From Streptomyces fagopyri (GTDB lineage: Bacteria; Actinomycetota; Actinomycetes; Streptomycetales; Streptomycetaceae), in the NCBI RefSeq assembly GCF_009498275.1, contig NZ_CP045643.1, forward strand, positions 1,178,001-1,242,000: 64,000 nt of DNA, in the 5' to 3' direction. The translations under genes and the position numbers were made by a program. This document shows, in pieces, positions 1 to 8,156 of this stretch. The notes under the pieces were generated by a model, which saw only the letters and a list, made by a program, of their open reading frames with translations, ran no database searches and was not told the DNA's origin. Position 1 is the stretch's first letter. The number at the start of each line of letters is the position of its first letter.

Positions 1-641
1 TTGAGTTCGTCGAGGTAGGCGCGCAGCCGCCCGATGTCGTGCGGCGGGGTGGCCCGGGGCGGGGCATCGCTCCAGCTGGGCGGGTAGGTCCGCCTGCTGA
101 GGACGTGGCCGTCCTCGACGATGCGCGGGACGGGGTCGGCGTCGGTGATGACGGGTCCCCCCGGGTGGCGCGGGTCGGTGGCCACGACGAGTTCCGTGGC
201 GCTGCCGTCCGCGTGCCACCGCATCACCCGTTCCTCGGGCAGCGTCACCGCCCGCCGGGCGCCGGTGCCGGCCGTCATGGCCAGGCTCCAGGTCTGGACG
301 TGGGTGCCCTGGCGCAGCCGCAGGGAACCGTCGGCCGCCGCCCGTTCGGCGATCCGGTCCAGCGGCACGGGAGCGGAGCCGGACTCGATCATCAGGGGGC
401 GGGGCGCGGCCACCGCGGGGGTGGCGGCCGGCCCCGACAGCAGGAGCGTCAGGGCGACCACGCCGGCGGCGGCAGCGGTCCCGACACTCAGGACCCAGCG
501 GCGCAGCCGGCGCGGGCGTCCGCTGTGCAGCAGCTGGTTGAGGCGGCGCTCGGCGTGCTGGTCGAGCGGCCGGTCGTGGAAGCGGCCGTCGCCGGGCGGT
601 ACCGGGTTGGCGCGGCGCAGGAGGTCGAGCTCGTCAGCCAT
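1..641 (-). CDS. CU044_5270 family membrane protein (partial, C-terminus outside window)
   Basis: About 213 residues are visible; the gene runs off the left edge. The N-terminus (residues 1-45) is charged and cytoplasmic-looking, with HAERRLNQLL near residue 29 and an arginine cluster RPRRLRRW. A hydrophobic helix follows at about 49-70, and then an extracytoplasmic region with the strings GTHVQTWSL and SWSDAPPR seen in the CU044_5270 family. The ATG start overlaps the stop of the upstream ECF sigma gene (ATGGCTGA, 8 nt), so the two are translationally coupled. Such proteins regularly sit directly after ECF sigma factors in actinomycetes, and a role as membrane partner or anti-sigma-like sensor is inferred from position only. 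No enzymatic motif is seen. Confidence 0.8.
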   Translation of the reverse strand, partial: MADELDLLRRANPVPPGDGRFHDRPLDQHAERRLNQLLHSGRPRRLRRWVLSVGTAAAAGVVALTLLLSGPAATPAVAAPRPLMIESGSAPVPLDRIAERAAADGSLRLRQGTHVQTWSLAMTAGTGARRAVTLPEERVMRWHADGSATELVVATDPRHPGGPVITDADPVPRIVEDGHVLSRRTYPPSWSDAPPRATPPHDIGRLRAYLDEL

Positions 642-1197
642 GGCCGTGCTCCTTCGGGATGTCGTGGCGGGGCGTCGCGGTGGCGGGGACCGCGGTGAGG
701 TGCGGACGGTCGATCTCGGCTCTGAGTCGGCGGCGGGCGCGGTGCAGGCGCATCGCCGCGGCGCGGGTGCCGCAGCCGAGGGCGACGGCGACCTCGTCGA
801 CGCCGAGTTCCTCCCAGGCCGTGAGGCGCAGTATTTCCTGGTCCGCCGGTGAGAGCCGGACCAGTGCCTCGTGCACCCAGTCGCCCGGCGACCCTGAGTC
901 GGGGCTCTCGACCACCTGTCTGCCGTGCGCGCTCTCGTCGTTGCCGAGCCGGTCGAGGAGTCTGCGGCGCCGCCCGTAGCCGCGTACGGCGTTGGCCAGA
1001 CAGTGGCGTGCCACCCCGTACAGCCAGGGGAGCGGGAAGGGCGGAAGGTCGGACCGGCGCCGCCAGGCGACGGTGAAGACCTCCGCCACCACCTCCTCCA
1101 CATCACCGCTCCGGCCGTCCAGTCGCCTCGCCACGTAGCGGCTGACCGCCCAGTAGTGCTCGCGATAGGCAGCGGCGAAGGTCTCGTCGTTGCTCAT
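634..1197 (-). CDS. ECF-type RNA polymerase sigma factor (sigma-70 family)
   Basis: The 187-residue protein has sigma region 2 at about residues 10-75 ([46 protein letters not shown]) and region 4 at about 110-165 ([42 protein letters not shown]). It would direct RNA polymerase to a small regulon. The frame stays open far upstream, antisense to ctaD. The ATG at 1197 is chosen because it gives the normal ECF length and the typical [11 protein letters not shown] opening. It is co-transcribed with the CU044_5270 gene (8-nt overlap) and divergent from ctaD across about 105 bp. No classical zinc-binding anti-sigma factor is adjacent in the visible part. Confidence 0.9.
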   Translation of the reverse strand: MSNDETFAAAYREHYWAVSRYVARRLDGRSGDVEEVVAEVFTVAWRRRSDLPPFPLPWLYGVARHCLANAVRGYGRRRRLLDRLGNDESAHGRQVVESPDSGSPGDWVHEALVRLSPADQEILRLTAWEELGVDEVAVALGCGTRAAAMRLHRARRRLRAEIDRPHLTAVPATATPRHDIPKEHGHG

Positions 1198-1302
1198 GTT
1201 CCGTATCTGTCCGGCAGTCCTGCGAACGTCACCACCTCCGGTGTGACGCTCGTCGCTTGCCTCCAGTGTGACGCCGGCGCCGGCGCCGGACACAGGCGGG
1301 GC

Positions 1303-2988
1303 ATGGAGAGCACTACTGTCACGCCGCCGCCCGCAGCCGTTCCCGGGCCGGCGCCTCGTCCCGGAGCGGCCGCGGTGAAGTGGCTGACCACCACGGACCA
1401 CAAGACGATCGGCACGCTGTATCTGGTCACGGCGTTCGGCTTCTTCTGCGTCGGCGGCGTCATGGCGCTGCTGATGCGCGCCGAGCTGGCCCGGCCGGGA
1501 CTGCAGATCATGTCGAACGAGGAGTTCAACCAGGCGTTCACGATGCACGGCACGGTCATGCTGCTGATGTTCGCGACGCCGCTGTTCGCCGGCTTCGCGA
1601 ACTGGATCATGCCGCTGCAGATCGGCGCGCCGGACGTGGCGTTCCCGCGGCTGAACATGTTCGCGTACTGGCTGTACCTCTTCGGCTCGCTGATCGCCGT
1701 GGGCGGCTTCCTGACCCCGCAGGGTGCGGCCGACTTCGGCTGGTTCGCCTACGCGCCGCTCTCGGACGCGGTCCATTCGCCGGGCGCGGGCGCCGACATG
1801 TGGATCATGGGTCTGGCCTTCTCCGGCTTCGGCACGATCCTCGGCGCGGTCAACTTCATCACCACCATCATCTGCATGCGCGCACCCGGCATGACGATGT
1901 TCCGGATGCCCATCTTCGTCTGGAACGTGCTGCTCACCGGTGTCCTGGTGCTGCTCGCCTTCCCCGTCCTGGCGGCGGCCCTGTTCGCCCTGGAGGCGGA
2001 CCGCAAGTTCGGCGCCCATGTCTTCGACGCGTCGAACGGCGGAGCGCTGCTGTGGCAGCACCTCTTCTGGTTCTTCGGGCATCCGGAGGTGTACATCATC
2101 GCCCTGCCGTTCTTCGGGATCATCTCCGAGGTCATCCCGGTCTTCTCGCGCAAGCCGATGTTCGGATACATGGGCCTGATCGGCGCGACCATCTCGATCG
2201 CGGGCCTGTCCGTGACCGTCTGGGCGCACCACATGTACGTCACCGGAGGCGTGCTGCTCCCGTTCTTCTCCTTCATGACGTTCCTCATCGCCGTACCGAC
2301 CGGCGTGAAGTTCTTCAACTGGATCGGAACGATGTGGCAGGGCTCGCTCTCCTTCGAGACACCGATGCTCTGGGCCACCGGCTTCCTCATCACCTTCGTC
2401 TTCGGCGGTCTGACCGGAGTGATGCTCGCGTCGCCGCCGATGGACTTCCCCGTCTCGGACAGCTACTTCGTGGTGGCGCACTTCCACTACGTGATCTTCG
2501 GTACGGTCGTGTTCGCGATGTTCTCCGGCTTCCACTTCTGGTGGCCGAAGATGACGGGCAAGATGCTCGACGAGCGGCTCGGCAAGATCACCTTCTGGAC
2601 GCTTTTCGTGGGCTTCCACGGCACGTTCCTGGTCCAGCACTGGCTGGGCGCGAACGGCATGCAGCGCCGCATCCCCGACTACCTGGCCGTGGAGGGACTG
2701 ACCACCCTCAACACGGTGTCGACCATCTTCTCCTTCCTGCTGGGCAGTTCCCTCCTGCCGTTCTTCTACAACATCTGGAAGACCGCCAAGTACGGCAAGA
2801 AGGTCGAGGTGGACGACCCGTGGGGATACGGCCGTTCACTGGAGTGGGCCACGTCCTGTCCGCCGCCGCGCCACAACTTCCGCACGCTGCCGCGGATCCG
2901 CAGCGAATCCCCGGCCTTCGACCTCCACCATCCGGAGGTCGGCGCCGCGCGCCCGCAGTTGGAGGCGGCGCCGAGGCGACCGCGATGA
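1303..2988 (+). CDS. ctaD: Cytochrome c oxidase subunit I (extra CtaD paralogue)
   Basis: This 561-residue polytopic membrane protein is the catalytic subunit of an aa3-type oxidase, reducing O2 to water and pumping protons. The visible metal ligands are complete: His82 in FTMHGT for low-spin haem, His260 with Tyr264 in FFGHPEVY (the His-Tyr pair), His309-His310 in AHHMY for CuB, and His393/His395 in AHFHY for haem a3 and haem a. About 12 membrane segments are apparent. The ATG at 1303 follows AGGCGGGG and precedes the usual Pro/Ala-rich N-tail. No subunit II or III gene is adjacent, so this looks like an accessory copy that would need partner subunits encoded elsewhere. Its stop overlaps the next gene by four bases (ATGA). 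Confidence 0.95.
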   Translation: MESTTVTPPPAAVPGPAPRPGAAAVKWLTTTDHKTIGTLYLVTAFGFFCVGGVMALLMRAELARPGLQIMSNEEFNQAFTMHGTVMLLMFATPLFAGFANWIMPLQIGAPDVAFPRLNMFAYWLYLFGSLIAVGGFLTPQGAADFGWFAYAPLSDAVHSPGAGADMWIMGLAFSGFGTILGAVNFITTIICMRAPGMTMFRMPIFVWNVLLTGVLVLLAFPVLAAALFALEADRKFGAHVFDASNGGALLWQHLFWFFGHPEVYIIALPFFGIISEVIPVFSRKPMFGYMGLIGATISIAGLSVTVWAHHMYVTGGVLLPFFSFMTFLIAVPTGVKFFNWIGTMWQGSLSFETPMLWATGFLITFVFGGLTGVMLASPPMDFPVSDSYFVVAHFHYVIFGTVVFAMFSGFHFWWPKMTGKMLDERLGKITFWTLFVGFHGTFLVQHWLGANGMQRRIPDYLAVEGLTTLNTVSTIFSFLLGSSLLPFFYNIWKTAKYGKKVEVDDPWGYGRSLEWATSCPPPRHNFRTLPRIRSESPAFDLHHPEVGAARPQLEAAPRRPR

Positions 2989-3335
2989 CGGCCATGGACG
3001 ACCGCCCGATCGATCCGCGGGTCCTCATCAGCGAACTGGAAGGCCATCTGCTGATCGAGGCCACACGTGCCGAGGGGCGGACGGAGGCGGCTCGCTTCGC
3101 CCGGTCACTGCCCTGGCTGACGGACACCCAGCGGGAGGAGGTGGAGCAGGTCTACGCGCGTGACCACCTGGCGCTCTCGCGCCGTTCCTGGGAGCGGACG
3201 GCGCTTCGCGGCCGGGAACTGCGGGCCGAGTACGAGGCGGCGTACCGCGCGCTGCGGCGCCGGCTGTGCACCGCGTTCCTCCTCGGCGCCGTCGTCCTGG
3301 CCCTGGTGACGCTCACCTCGGTCAGCGCGCGCTGA
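2985..3335 (+). CDS. Small tail-anchored hypothetical protein coupled to ctaD
   Basis: This 116-residue protein of unknown function starts at ATG 2985 inside the ctaD stop (ATGA). The N-terminal 90 residues are hydrophilic, helical and highly charged ([37 protein letters not shown]). They end in one hydrophobic helix at about residues 92-112 ([19 protein letters not shown]), giving a C-tail-anchored topology with the bulk in the cytoplasm. I recognise no domain. Strict coupling to the oxidase subunit suggests an assembly or stability role at the membrane; that is inference from position only. Confidence 0.8.
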   Translation: MTAMDDRPIDPRVLISELEGHLLIEATRAEGRTEAARFARSLPWLTDTQREEVEQVYARDHLALSRRSWERTALRGRELRAEYEAAYRALRRRLCTAFLLGAVVLALVTLTSVSAR

Positions 3336-3388
3336 CAGGAGGGGGCGCGGGTGCCGTGGGAGCGTGCGGATGCGTGGCCGGGGCGGGT

Positions 3389-4906
3389 CTATTCGACCGC
3401 GGTCCAGTCGAGCGTCCGCCGCACCGCCTTCTTCCATCCCGCGTACCCCTCCTCGCGCCGGTCCTCGGACCACTGGGGCTCCCAGCGCCTGGACTCGTTC
3501 CAGTGGGTGCGCAGTTCGTCGGTGTCATGCCAGACCCCGGCGGCCAGGCCCGCCGCGTAGGCCGCGCCGAGGGCGGTGGTCTCGGCGACGACCGGCCGGC
3601 TGACCGGTACGCCGAGGACGTCGGCCTGGATCTGCATGCACAGGTCGTTGGCGGTCACACCGCCGTCGACCTTGAGCACGTCGAGATGGACTCCGGAGTC
3701 CTGTTCCATGGCCTCGACGACGTCACGGCTCTGGTAGCAGATGGCTTCCAGGGTGGCCCGGGCCAGGTGTCCGCTGTCGTTGTACCGGGCGAGGCCGACG
3801 ATCGCGCCGCGGGCGTCGGAGCGCCAGTACGGGGCGAACAGTCCCGAGAACGCGGGGACGAAGTACACGCCTCCGTTGTCCTCGACCGTACGGGCCAGCG
3901 TCTCGCTCCCGGCCGCGTTCTTGATGATCTTCATCTGGTCGCGCAGCCACTGCACCGCCGACCCGGTCACCGCGATGGAGCCCTCCAGGGCGTAGACCGC
4001 CGGGCTGTCGCCGAACCGGTAGGCCACGGTGGTGAGCAGGCCGTGTTGCGAACGGACCGGTTCCGTACCGGTGTTGAGGACGAGGAAGTTGCCGGTGCCG
4101 TAGGTGTTCTTGGCCTCGCCCGGCGCGTAGCAGACCTGTCCGACGGTGGCCGCCTGCTGGTCGCCGAGCACCCCGGTGACCGGGACCGAGGCCCGCAGGG
4201 GCCCGTCGGCGCGTGTCACCCCGTACGCCTCCGGGTGGGACGAGGCGTTGATGGTGGGCAGCATCCGCCGCGGGACGCCGAAGAAGCCCAGCAGTTCGTC
4301 GTCCCAGTCGAGGGTCTCCAGGTCCATCAGCATGGTGCGGCAGGCGTTGGTGACGTCGGTGGCGTGGACGCCTCCCCGCGGGCCGCCGGTGAGGTTCCAC
4401 AGGACCCAGCAGTCCGTGTTGCCGAAGACGGCGTGTCCCTTCTCCGCCGCCTCGCGGACGCCGTCCACGTTCTCCAGGATCCACTGGATCTTGCCGCCGG
4501 AGAAGTACGTCGCCGGCGGCAGACCGGCCTTGCGGCGGATGACGTCGCCGCGGCCCGAGCGTTCGAGGGCCGCGGCGATGGAGTCGGTGCGGGTGTCCTG
4601 CCAGACGATCGCGTTGTAATAGGGACGGCCGTTGCGCGGGTCCCAGACGACGGTGGTCTCGCGCTGGTTGGTGATGCCGATCGCCGCCAGGTCGGCCGCG
4701 GACAGGTTCCCGTGCCGCAGCGCGTTCTCCATCACCGCGTCGGTGCGCTCCCAGATCTCCACCGGATCGTGCTCGACCCAGCCGGAGCGCGGAAGGATCT
4801 GGGTGTGCTCCAGCTGGTGCTTCGCCACCTCGTTGCCCGCGTGATCGAAGATCATGAACCGGGTGCTGGTCGTCCCCTGGTCCACCGCGCCGACGAAATC
4901 AGCCAT
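3389..4906 (-). CDS. glpK: Glycerol kinase
   Basis: This 505-residue FGGY-family kinase phosphorylates glycerol to sn-glycerol 3-phosphate. The N-terminal phosphate-binding loop is visible as [13 protein letters not shown] (residues 8-20). The substrate-site string NQRETTVVW lies near residue 85, and the C-terminal ATPase segment [19 protein letters not shown] lies near residues 415-435. The length matches the family (about 500). It lies 24 bp downstream of the glycerol facilitator gene on the same strand, so the pair forms a glpF-glpK uptake-and-trap unit. The usual glycerol-3-phosphate dehydrogenase and IclR-type gylR regulator are not next to it here. Confidence 0.96.
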   Translation of the reverse strand: MADFVGAVDQGTTSTRFMIFDHAGNEVAKHQLEHTQILPRSGWVEHDPVEIWERTDAVMENALRHGNLSAADLAAIGITNQRETTVVWDPRNGRPYYNAIVWQDTRTDSIAAALERSGRGDVIRRKAGLPPATYFSGGKIQWILENVDGVREAAEKGHAVFGNTDCWVLWNLTGGPRGGVHATDVTNACRTMLMDLETLDWDDELLGFFGVPRRMLPTINASSHPEAYGVTRADGPLRASVPVTGVLGDQQAATVGQVCYAPGEAKNTYGTGNFLVLNTGTEPVRSQHGLLTTVAYRFGDSPAVYALEGSIAVTGSAVQWLRDQMKIIKNAAGSETLARTVEDNGGVYFVPAFSGLFAPYWRSDARGAIVGLARYNDSGHLARATLEAICYQSRDVVEAMEQDSGVHLDVLKVDGGVTANDLCMQIQADVLGVPVSRPVVAETTALGAAYAAGLAAGVWHDTDELRTHWNESRRWEPQWSEDRREEGYAGWKKAVRRTLDWTAVE

Positions 4907-4930
4907 GGAGTGCCGCCTTCGACAGAGGTG

Positions 4931-5779
4931 TCAGCCCGCCTCGGAGGCCGGGACACGGCCGGGAGGCTCCGGCTCCGCGGAGGGCAGGAACCGGCCGACG
5001 ACGCCCTTGTACAGCGCCCCGCCGAGCAGACCGCCGACCAGCGGGCCGACGATCGGCACCCAGAAGTAGAGGTTTCCGTACTGGTCCCGCCACGCGCCCC
5101 GATACCCGGTGAGGAAGCTGGCCAGGCGGGGACCGAAGTCGCGCGCGGGGTTGATGGCGTAGCCCGCGTTGGTGCCCCAGGCCATACCGATGCCGACGAC
5201 GACCAGACCGGTGATGAAGGCACCCAGGTTGGCGCCGGGGGGTGTGTTGAGCATGTCCGTGATGGCCAGGATCAGGAGCAGCAGCAGGGCCGTGCCGATG
5301 ACCTGGTCGCGGAACGCGCCCCACTCGTGGACCGGCAGGTTCGGGTTGCCGTTGGCGGGCAGCGTGGAGAACACCGTCTGCGTCTTGATGGTGTGGCCGG
5401 GGTCGGCCTTCGCCAGTGCCTCGGTGTAGTTCCAGCGCACGAGCAGGGCCGCCACGAAGGCGCCGGCCGTCTGGGCGAGCGCGTACGGCGCCACCTTGCG
5501 CCAGGGGAATCCCTTGAACGTCGCGAGTGTCACCGTCACCGCGGGGTTGAGATGGGCGCCGCTGAGACGGGCCGCTACGTAGACGCCCATGGTGACGCCG
5601 ATGCCCCACGCCCAGGAGATGCTGTCGTGGTCGCCGAGGCCGCCCGGCGGGGTCGTGAGCGCGCCGCCGGCTGCGACCTGCGCCACCACGGCGCAGCCGA
5701 AGAGGATCAGCACCATGGTGCCGACGAATTCGGCGGCCATTTCACCGACCAGGCCCAGCCTGTTGAACCGCTCCGTCAT
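4931..5779 (-). CDS. glpF: Glycerol uptake facilitator (aquaglyceroporin, MIP family)
   Basis: This 282-residue membrane channel has six predicted helices and both half-helix NPA boxes: HLNPAVTVTLATFKG and AINPARDFGPRLA. The Asp after the second NPA-Arg is characteristic of glycerol-conducting rather than water-only channels. The protein lets glycerol diffuse in, and the adjacent kinase then phosphorylates it. It is the first gene of the glpF-glpK unit. The 180 bp upstream are less GC-rich than the surroundings and probably carry the promoter. Confidence 0.95.
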   Translation of the reverse strand: MTERFNRLGLVGEMAAEFVGTMVLILFGCAVVAQVAAGGALTTPPGGLGDHDSISWAWGIGVTMGVYVAARLSGAHLNPAVTVTLATFKGFPWRKVAPYALAQTAGAFVAALLVRWNYTEALAKADPGHTIKTQTVFSTLPANGNPNLPVHEWGAFRDQVIGTALLLLLILAITDMLNTPPGANLGAFITGLVVVGIGMAWGTNAGYAINPARDFGPRLASFLTGYRGAWRDQYGNLYFWVPIVGPLVGGLLGGALYKGVVGRFLPSAEPEPPGRVPASEAG

Positions 5780-5960
5780 GGACGCCCGCTTCCCGCCGGC
5801 TCGGAACCGGCCGTCGACTGCCCGAGCTTTTCCGACCTCAGCATAGGTCGATCATGGAATAACCGCATTTACGGGCAGATATGGGGCGTCACAGATGGTC
5901 ACCTTTCCTGGGTGACGGACCAAGGGCGACAGGCGACGGGTGACAAGCCCGCCGGCGCCA
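5780..5960 (-). promoter_or_regulatory. Probable glpFK promoter region and GH5 gene 3' end
   Basis: The segment between the GH5 stop and the glpF start is locally AT-richer around 5845-5885, which fits a promoter firing towards glpF. A short hairpin (GTCACC at 5898-5903 with GGTGAC at 5911-5916) lies just 3' of the GH5 stop on the minus strand and could weakly terminate it. No operator could be assigned with certainty. Confidence 0.3.
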
Positions 5961-7841
5961 TCAGCCGGTCGGCCGACCGGCCGCCGTGGCGGCCCATGAG
6001 GCCAGTTCGGAGCGGGCCGCGCTCAGCAGGGCGGCGGACGGTGCCGTCGCCCCGTTCGTGACCAGCGCGTAGTGCGGGGTCCCCGCGCCCGGCGCGGTGA
6101 GCAGCAGTCGGCGGGCGCCGGTGCCGCCCGGCTCCGGGGCCACGGCGATCGGCGTGCCCGTGCCGTAGGCGGGCGGGGAGTACGCGGTACCGAGGTCGGA
6201 CACCACCGTCGTGGCCGAGGTGGCGAAGGAGGCCGGGAGATGGAGTTCCGTGGGGGCGGCGCCGCCGTCCGAGCGCCAGACCAGCAGGCCGTACTGGCCC
6301 GGTCCCACGAGCTGGGAGACATGGGGCAGGGTGGACGGGACCGGGTTCCAGGTCAGGGTGGTGGAGCCGTCCCGGGAGCGGTCCTCGTAGGTGAAGGCGA
6401 GGGTGGTGCCCGCGGTCGCGCTCGGGTAGAGACGGTCCAGGAGGCGGCCGTCCTGGCGCAGGACGGCCGTGCCGGAGTCGTCGAGGCGTACGGCGGACAG
6501 ATCCTCGTCGTTCCAGGCGTCACCGGAGGTGCGGACCTTGCTCGCGTTGCCGTTCATCAGCTCGTGATGGCGGCCGCTGTAGAGGTCCCACTGCCACTGG
6601 GTGCCGGAGAGGACCGGCCCGGAGGCCGTCGGCCGGGACCACCAGCCGGCCCCCGGCAGACGGGAGTCCAGAGCCTGGTACATCGCCTTGAGGACCGTCG
6701 GGGCCTTGTCGGCGACCAGGCCCGACAGCGGGTGGCCGAACTCGCTGACGATCGCCGTCGTTCCCGCCGCCGCGGCACGGTCGCGCACCGTGGAGAAGTC
6801 GGTGGCGTACTGGCCGTCCCCCGCCTTGCCCCACATCAGGATGCCGGAGATCGCCTTCTGGTCGTAGAAGTGGGTGTTGAACACGTACCGCGGTCCCTGA
6901 GTGCCCGCGTCCAGCAGGCCGCCCTCCTGCTTCTGGGAGTCGATGTTCGCGTTCCAGAAGAGGTTCGGTTCGACGAAGGCGGGCTTGTCCTGCCAGCCGG
7001 CGGCGTCCATGCGGGCCCGGAACCGCACGTAGAACGGCCAGAGCAGGTCACGTTCCCAGACGCGGCTCGTCCGCCCTGGGTCGTAGCTGCCCGCGTACGG
7101 CTCGTTGAACGGGTCGAAGCCGACGACGCCCGCGAACTCGGCGGTGGTGAGGTGCTGTCGCACATGGGCCAGGGTGGCCTGGGCCATGGCCAGGAAGGCG
7201 TCCTGGAGGCCGTGGGCGTTGTGCCAGAAGTCGTACTGCGCCTGTGTCACCGCCCCGTTCTGGGTGATGTTCTGACCCCAGAAGAGACAGATCCCGCAGG
7301 ACTCACCCGGGTAGTTCCCCGCGTCCACGGCCCACTCGGGAGCGCCGTCGCCGGTGTACCAACTGCCCTCGCCGAAGAGGTGACGGGAGTAGAGGTCCTG
7401 GTGGAAGTCGGGGTACACGCGGATCCCGGCGTCCAGGAAGGCGCGCATCTGGTCGGTGGCCGCGTCGAGGTAGGCGGTGTCGACCTGTCCGCGTACGGGT
7501 TCGGCGTGGGCCCAGGAGAACAGGAAGCGCACGGAGTTGCCGCCGCCGAGGGCACGCAGGGCCCTCGCCGACTTCCTGGCGTCGGCGACCGAGGCGAAGG
7601 GGAGTCCGCCGTTCTCCTCCAGCTTCGTCTCGCCGGAGACGTTGTAGCCGCGCAGGACGACCTCACGCCCGAGCCCGTCGGTGAAACGTCCGCCGTCGAC
7701 CGTGAGGGTGGCGGCGGCGGGCGCGTCGAACCACAGGGAGTCGGGAAGCCCGTCCGCGGCGGCGGGTCGCGCGCCCGCCGCCGCGAGGAAGCCGGTGAGG
7801 AGTACGAGGACGCCGAGCAGACGCGCACGCAACTTCGCCAT
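5961..7841 (-). CDS. Secreted GH5 endoglycosylceramidase-like glycoside hydrolase
   Basis: The protein has 626 residues from ATG 7841, beginning with a signal peptide (MAKLRARLLGVLVLLTGFL followed by an Ala-rich cleavage region). The frame stays open to 7904, but that longer start has no signal-like N-terminus. The catalytic TIM barrel covers about residues 40-430. GFDPFNEPY carries the acid/base Glu and IVSEFGHP carries the nucleophile Glu, as in clan GH-A. The motifs VLRGYNVSGETKL, YPDFHQDLYS and FDPFNEP together resemble endoglycoceramidases, which cut the oligosaccharide-ceramide bond of glycosphingolipids. The C-terminal 190 residues form a beta-rich accessory domain. It is monocistronic; substrate is inferred from family resemblance. 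Confidence 0.85.
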   Translation of the reverse strand: MAKLRARLLGVLVLLTGFLAAAGARPAAADGLPDSLWFDAPAAATLTVDGGRFTDGLGREVVLRGYNVSGETKLEENGGLPFASVADARKSARALRALGGGNSVRFLFSWAHAEPVRGQVDTAYLDAATDQMRAFLDAGIRVYPDFHQDLYSRHLFGEGSWYTGDGAPEWAVDAGNYPGESCGICLFWGQNITQNGAVTQAQYDFWHNAHGLQDAFLAMAQATLAHVRQHLTTAEFAGVVGFDPFNEPYAGSYDPGRTSRVWERDLLWPFYVRFRARMDAAGWQDKPAFVEPNLFWNANIDSQKQEGGLLDAGTQGPRYVFNTHFYDQKAISGILMWGKAGDGQYATDFSTVRDRAAAAGTTAIVSEFGHPLSGLVADKAPTVLKAMYQALDSRLPGAGWWSRPTASGPVLSGTQWQWDLYSGRHHELMNGNASKVRTSGDAWNDEDLSAVRLDDSGTAVLRQDGRLLDRLYPSATAGTTLAFTYEDRSRDGSTTLTWNPVPSTLPHVSQLVGPGQYGLLVWRSDGGAAPTELHLPASFATSATTVVSDLGTAYSPPAYGTGTPIAVAPEPGGTGARRLLLTAPGAGTPHYALVTNGATAPSAALLSAARSELASWAATAAGRPTG

Positions 7842-8156
7842 GTCCACAACAATCGCCGCCGCCGGCGAAGGGGTCAATACATCTGACTCATGAGTAAGTC
7901 TCAACTCCGTGCGCCCGTCCGCCGTGTCCCCCGCGGTCGCGTCACGCGCCCGTCGCGTCGGCGGGCGGCGTCGCGTCAGCGCCCCTCGCGTCCGGCGGCG
8001 TTCCGGCGCACCTCGCGTCCGGCGGCGTTCCGGCGCACCTCGCGTCCGGCGGTGTTCCGGCGCACGGAGTCGGGTCAGGCTCCGCCCGTGTCCGACGGCG
8101 TCCCGTCGCGCACGGTCCTGTCAGGTGCCCGTCGTGTCACTCGCCGGACCCGCGCG
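7842..8156. other. Intergenic region with a 27-bp minisatellite; no gene
   Basis: This 315-bp gap lies upstream of the GH5 gene and downstream of the ribosomal-protection gene. Positions 7845-7905 are relatively AT-rich and probably hold the GH5 promoter. The rest is dominated by a three-copy 27-bp repeat and related CGCGTC-rich decay products. A plus-strand frame through here continues antisense into the next gene and is not credible as a gene. Confidence 0.6.
7984..8064. repeat. 27-bp tandem repeat, three copies
   Basis: Three head-to-tail copies occupy 7984-8010, 8011-8037 and 8038-8064. Copies one and two are identical; the third differs by a single C-to-T change in GGCGGCGTT. Each unit begins CCTCGCGTCCGG. 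Looser relatives flank the array on both sides, which suggests repeated slippage. No regular hairpin or inter-repeat spacer of the CRISPR kind is present. Confidence 0.9.

Noticed and set aside
1198..2640. Upstream extension of the ECF sigma frame antisense to ctaD
   Set aside because: It is His/Arg/Glu-rich shadow sequence; the normal family N-terminus starts at 1197.
7984..8064. CRISPR array
   Set aside because: The repeats are head-to-tail without unique spacers, and no cas gene is present; the same holds for the other arrays in the window.
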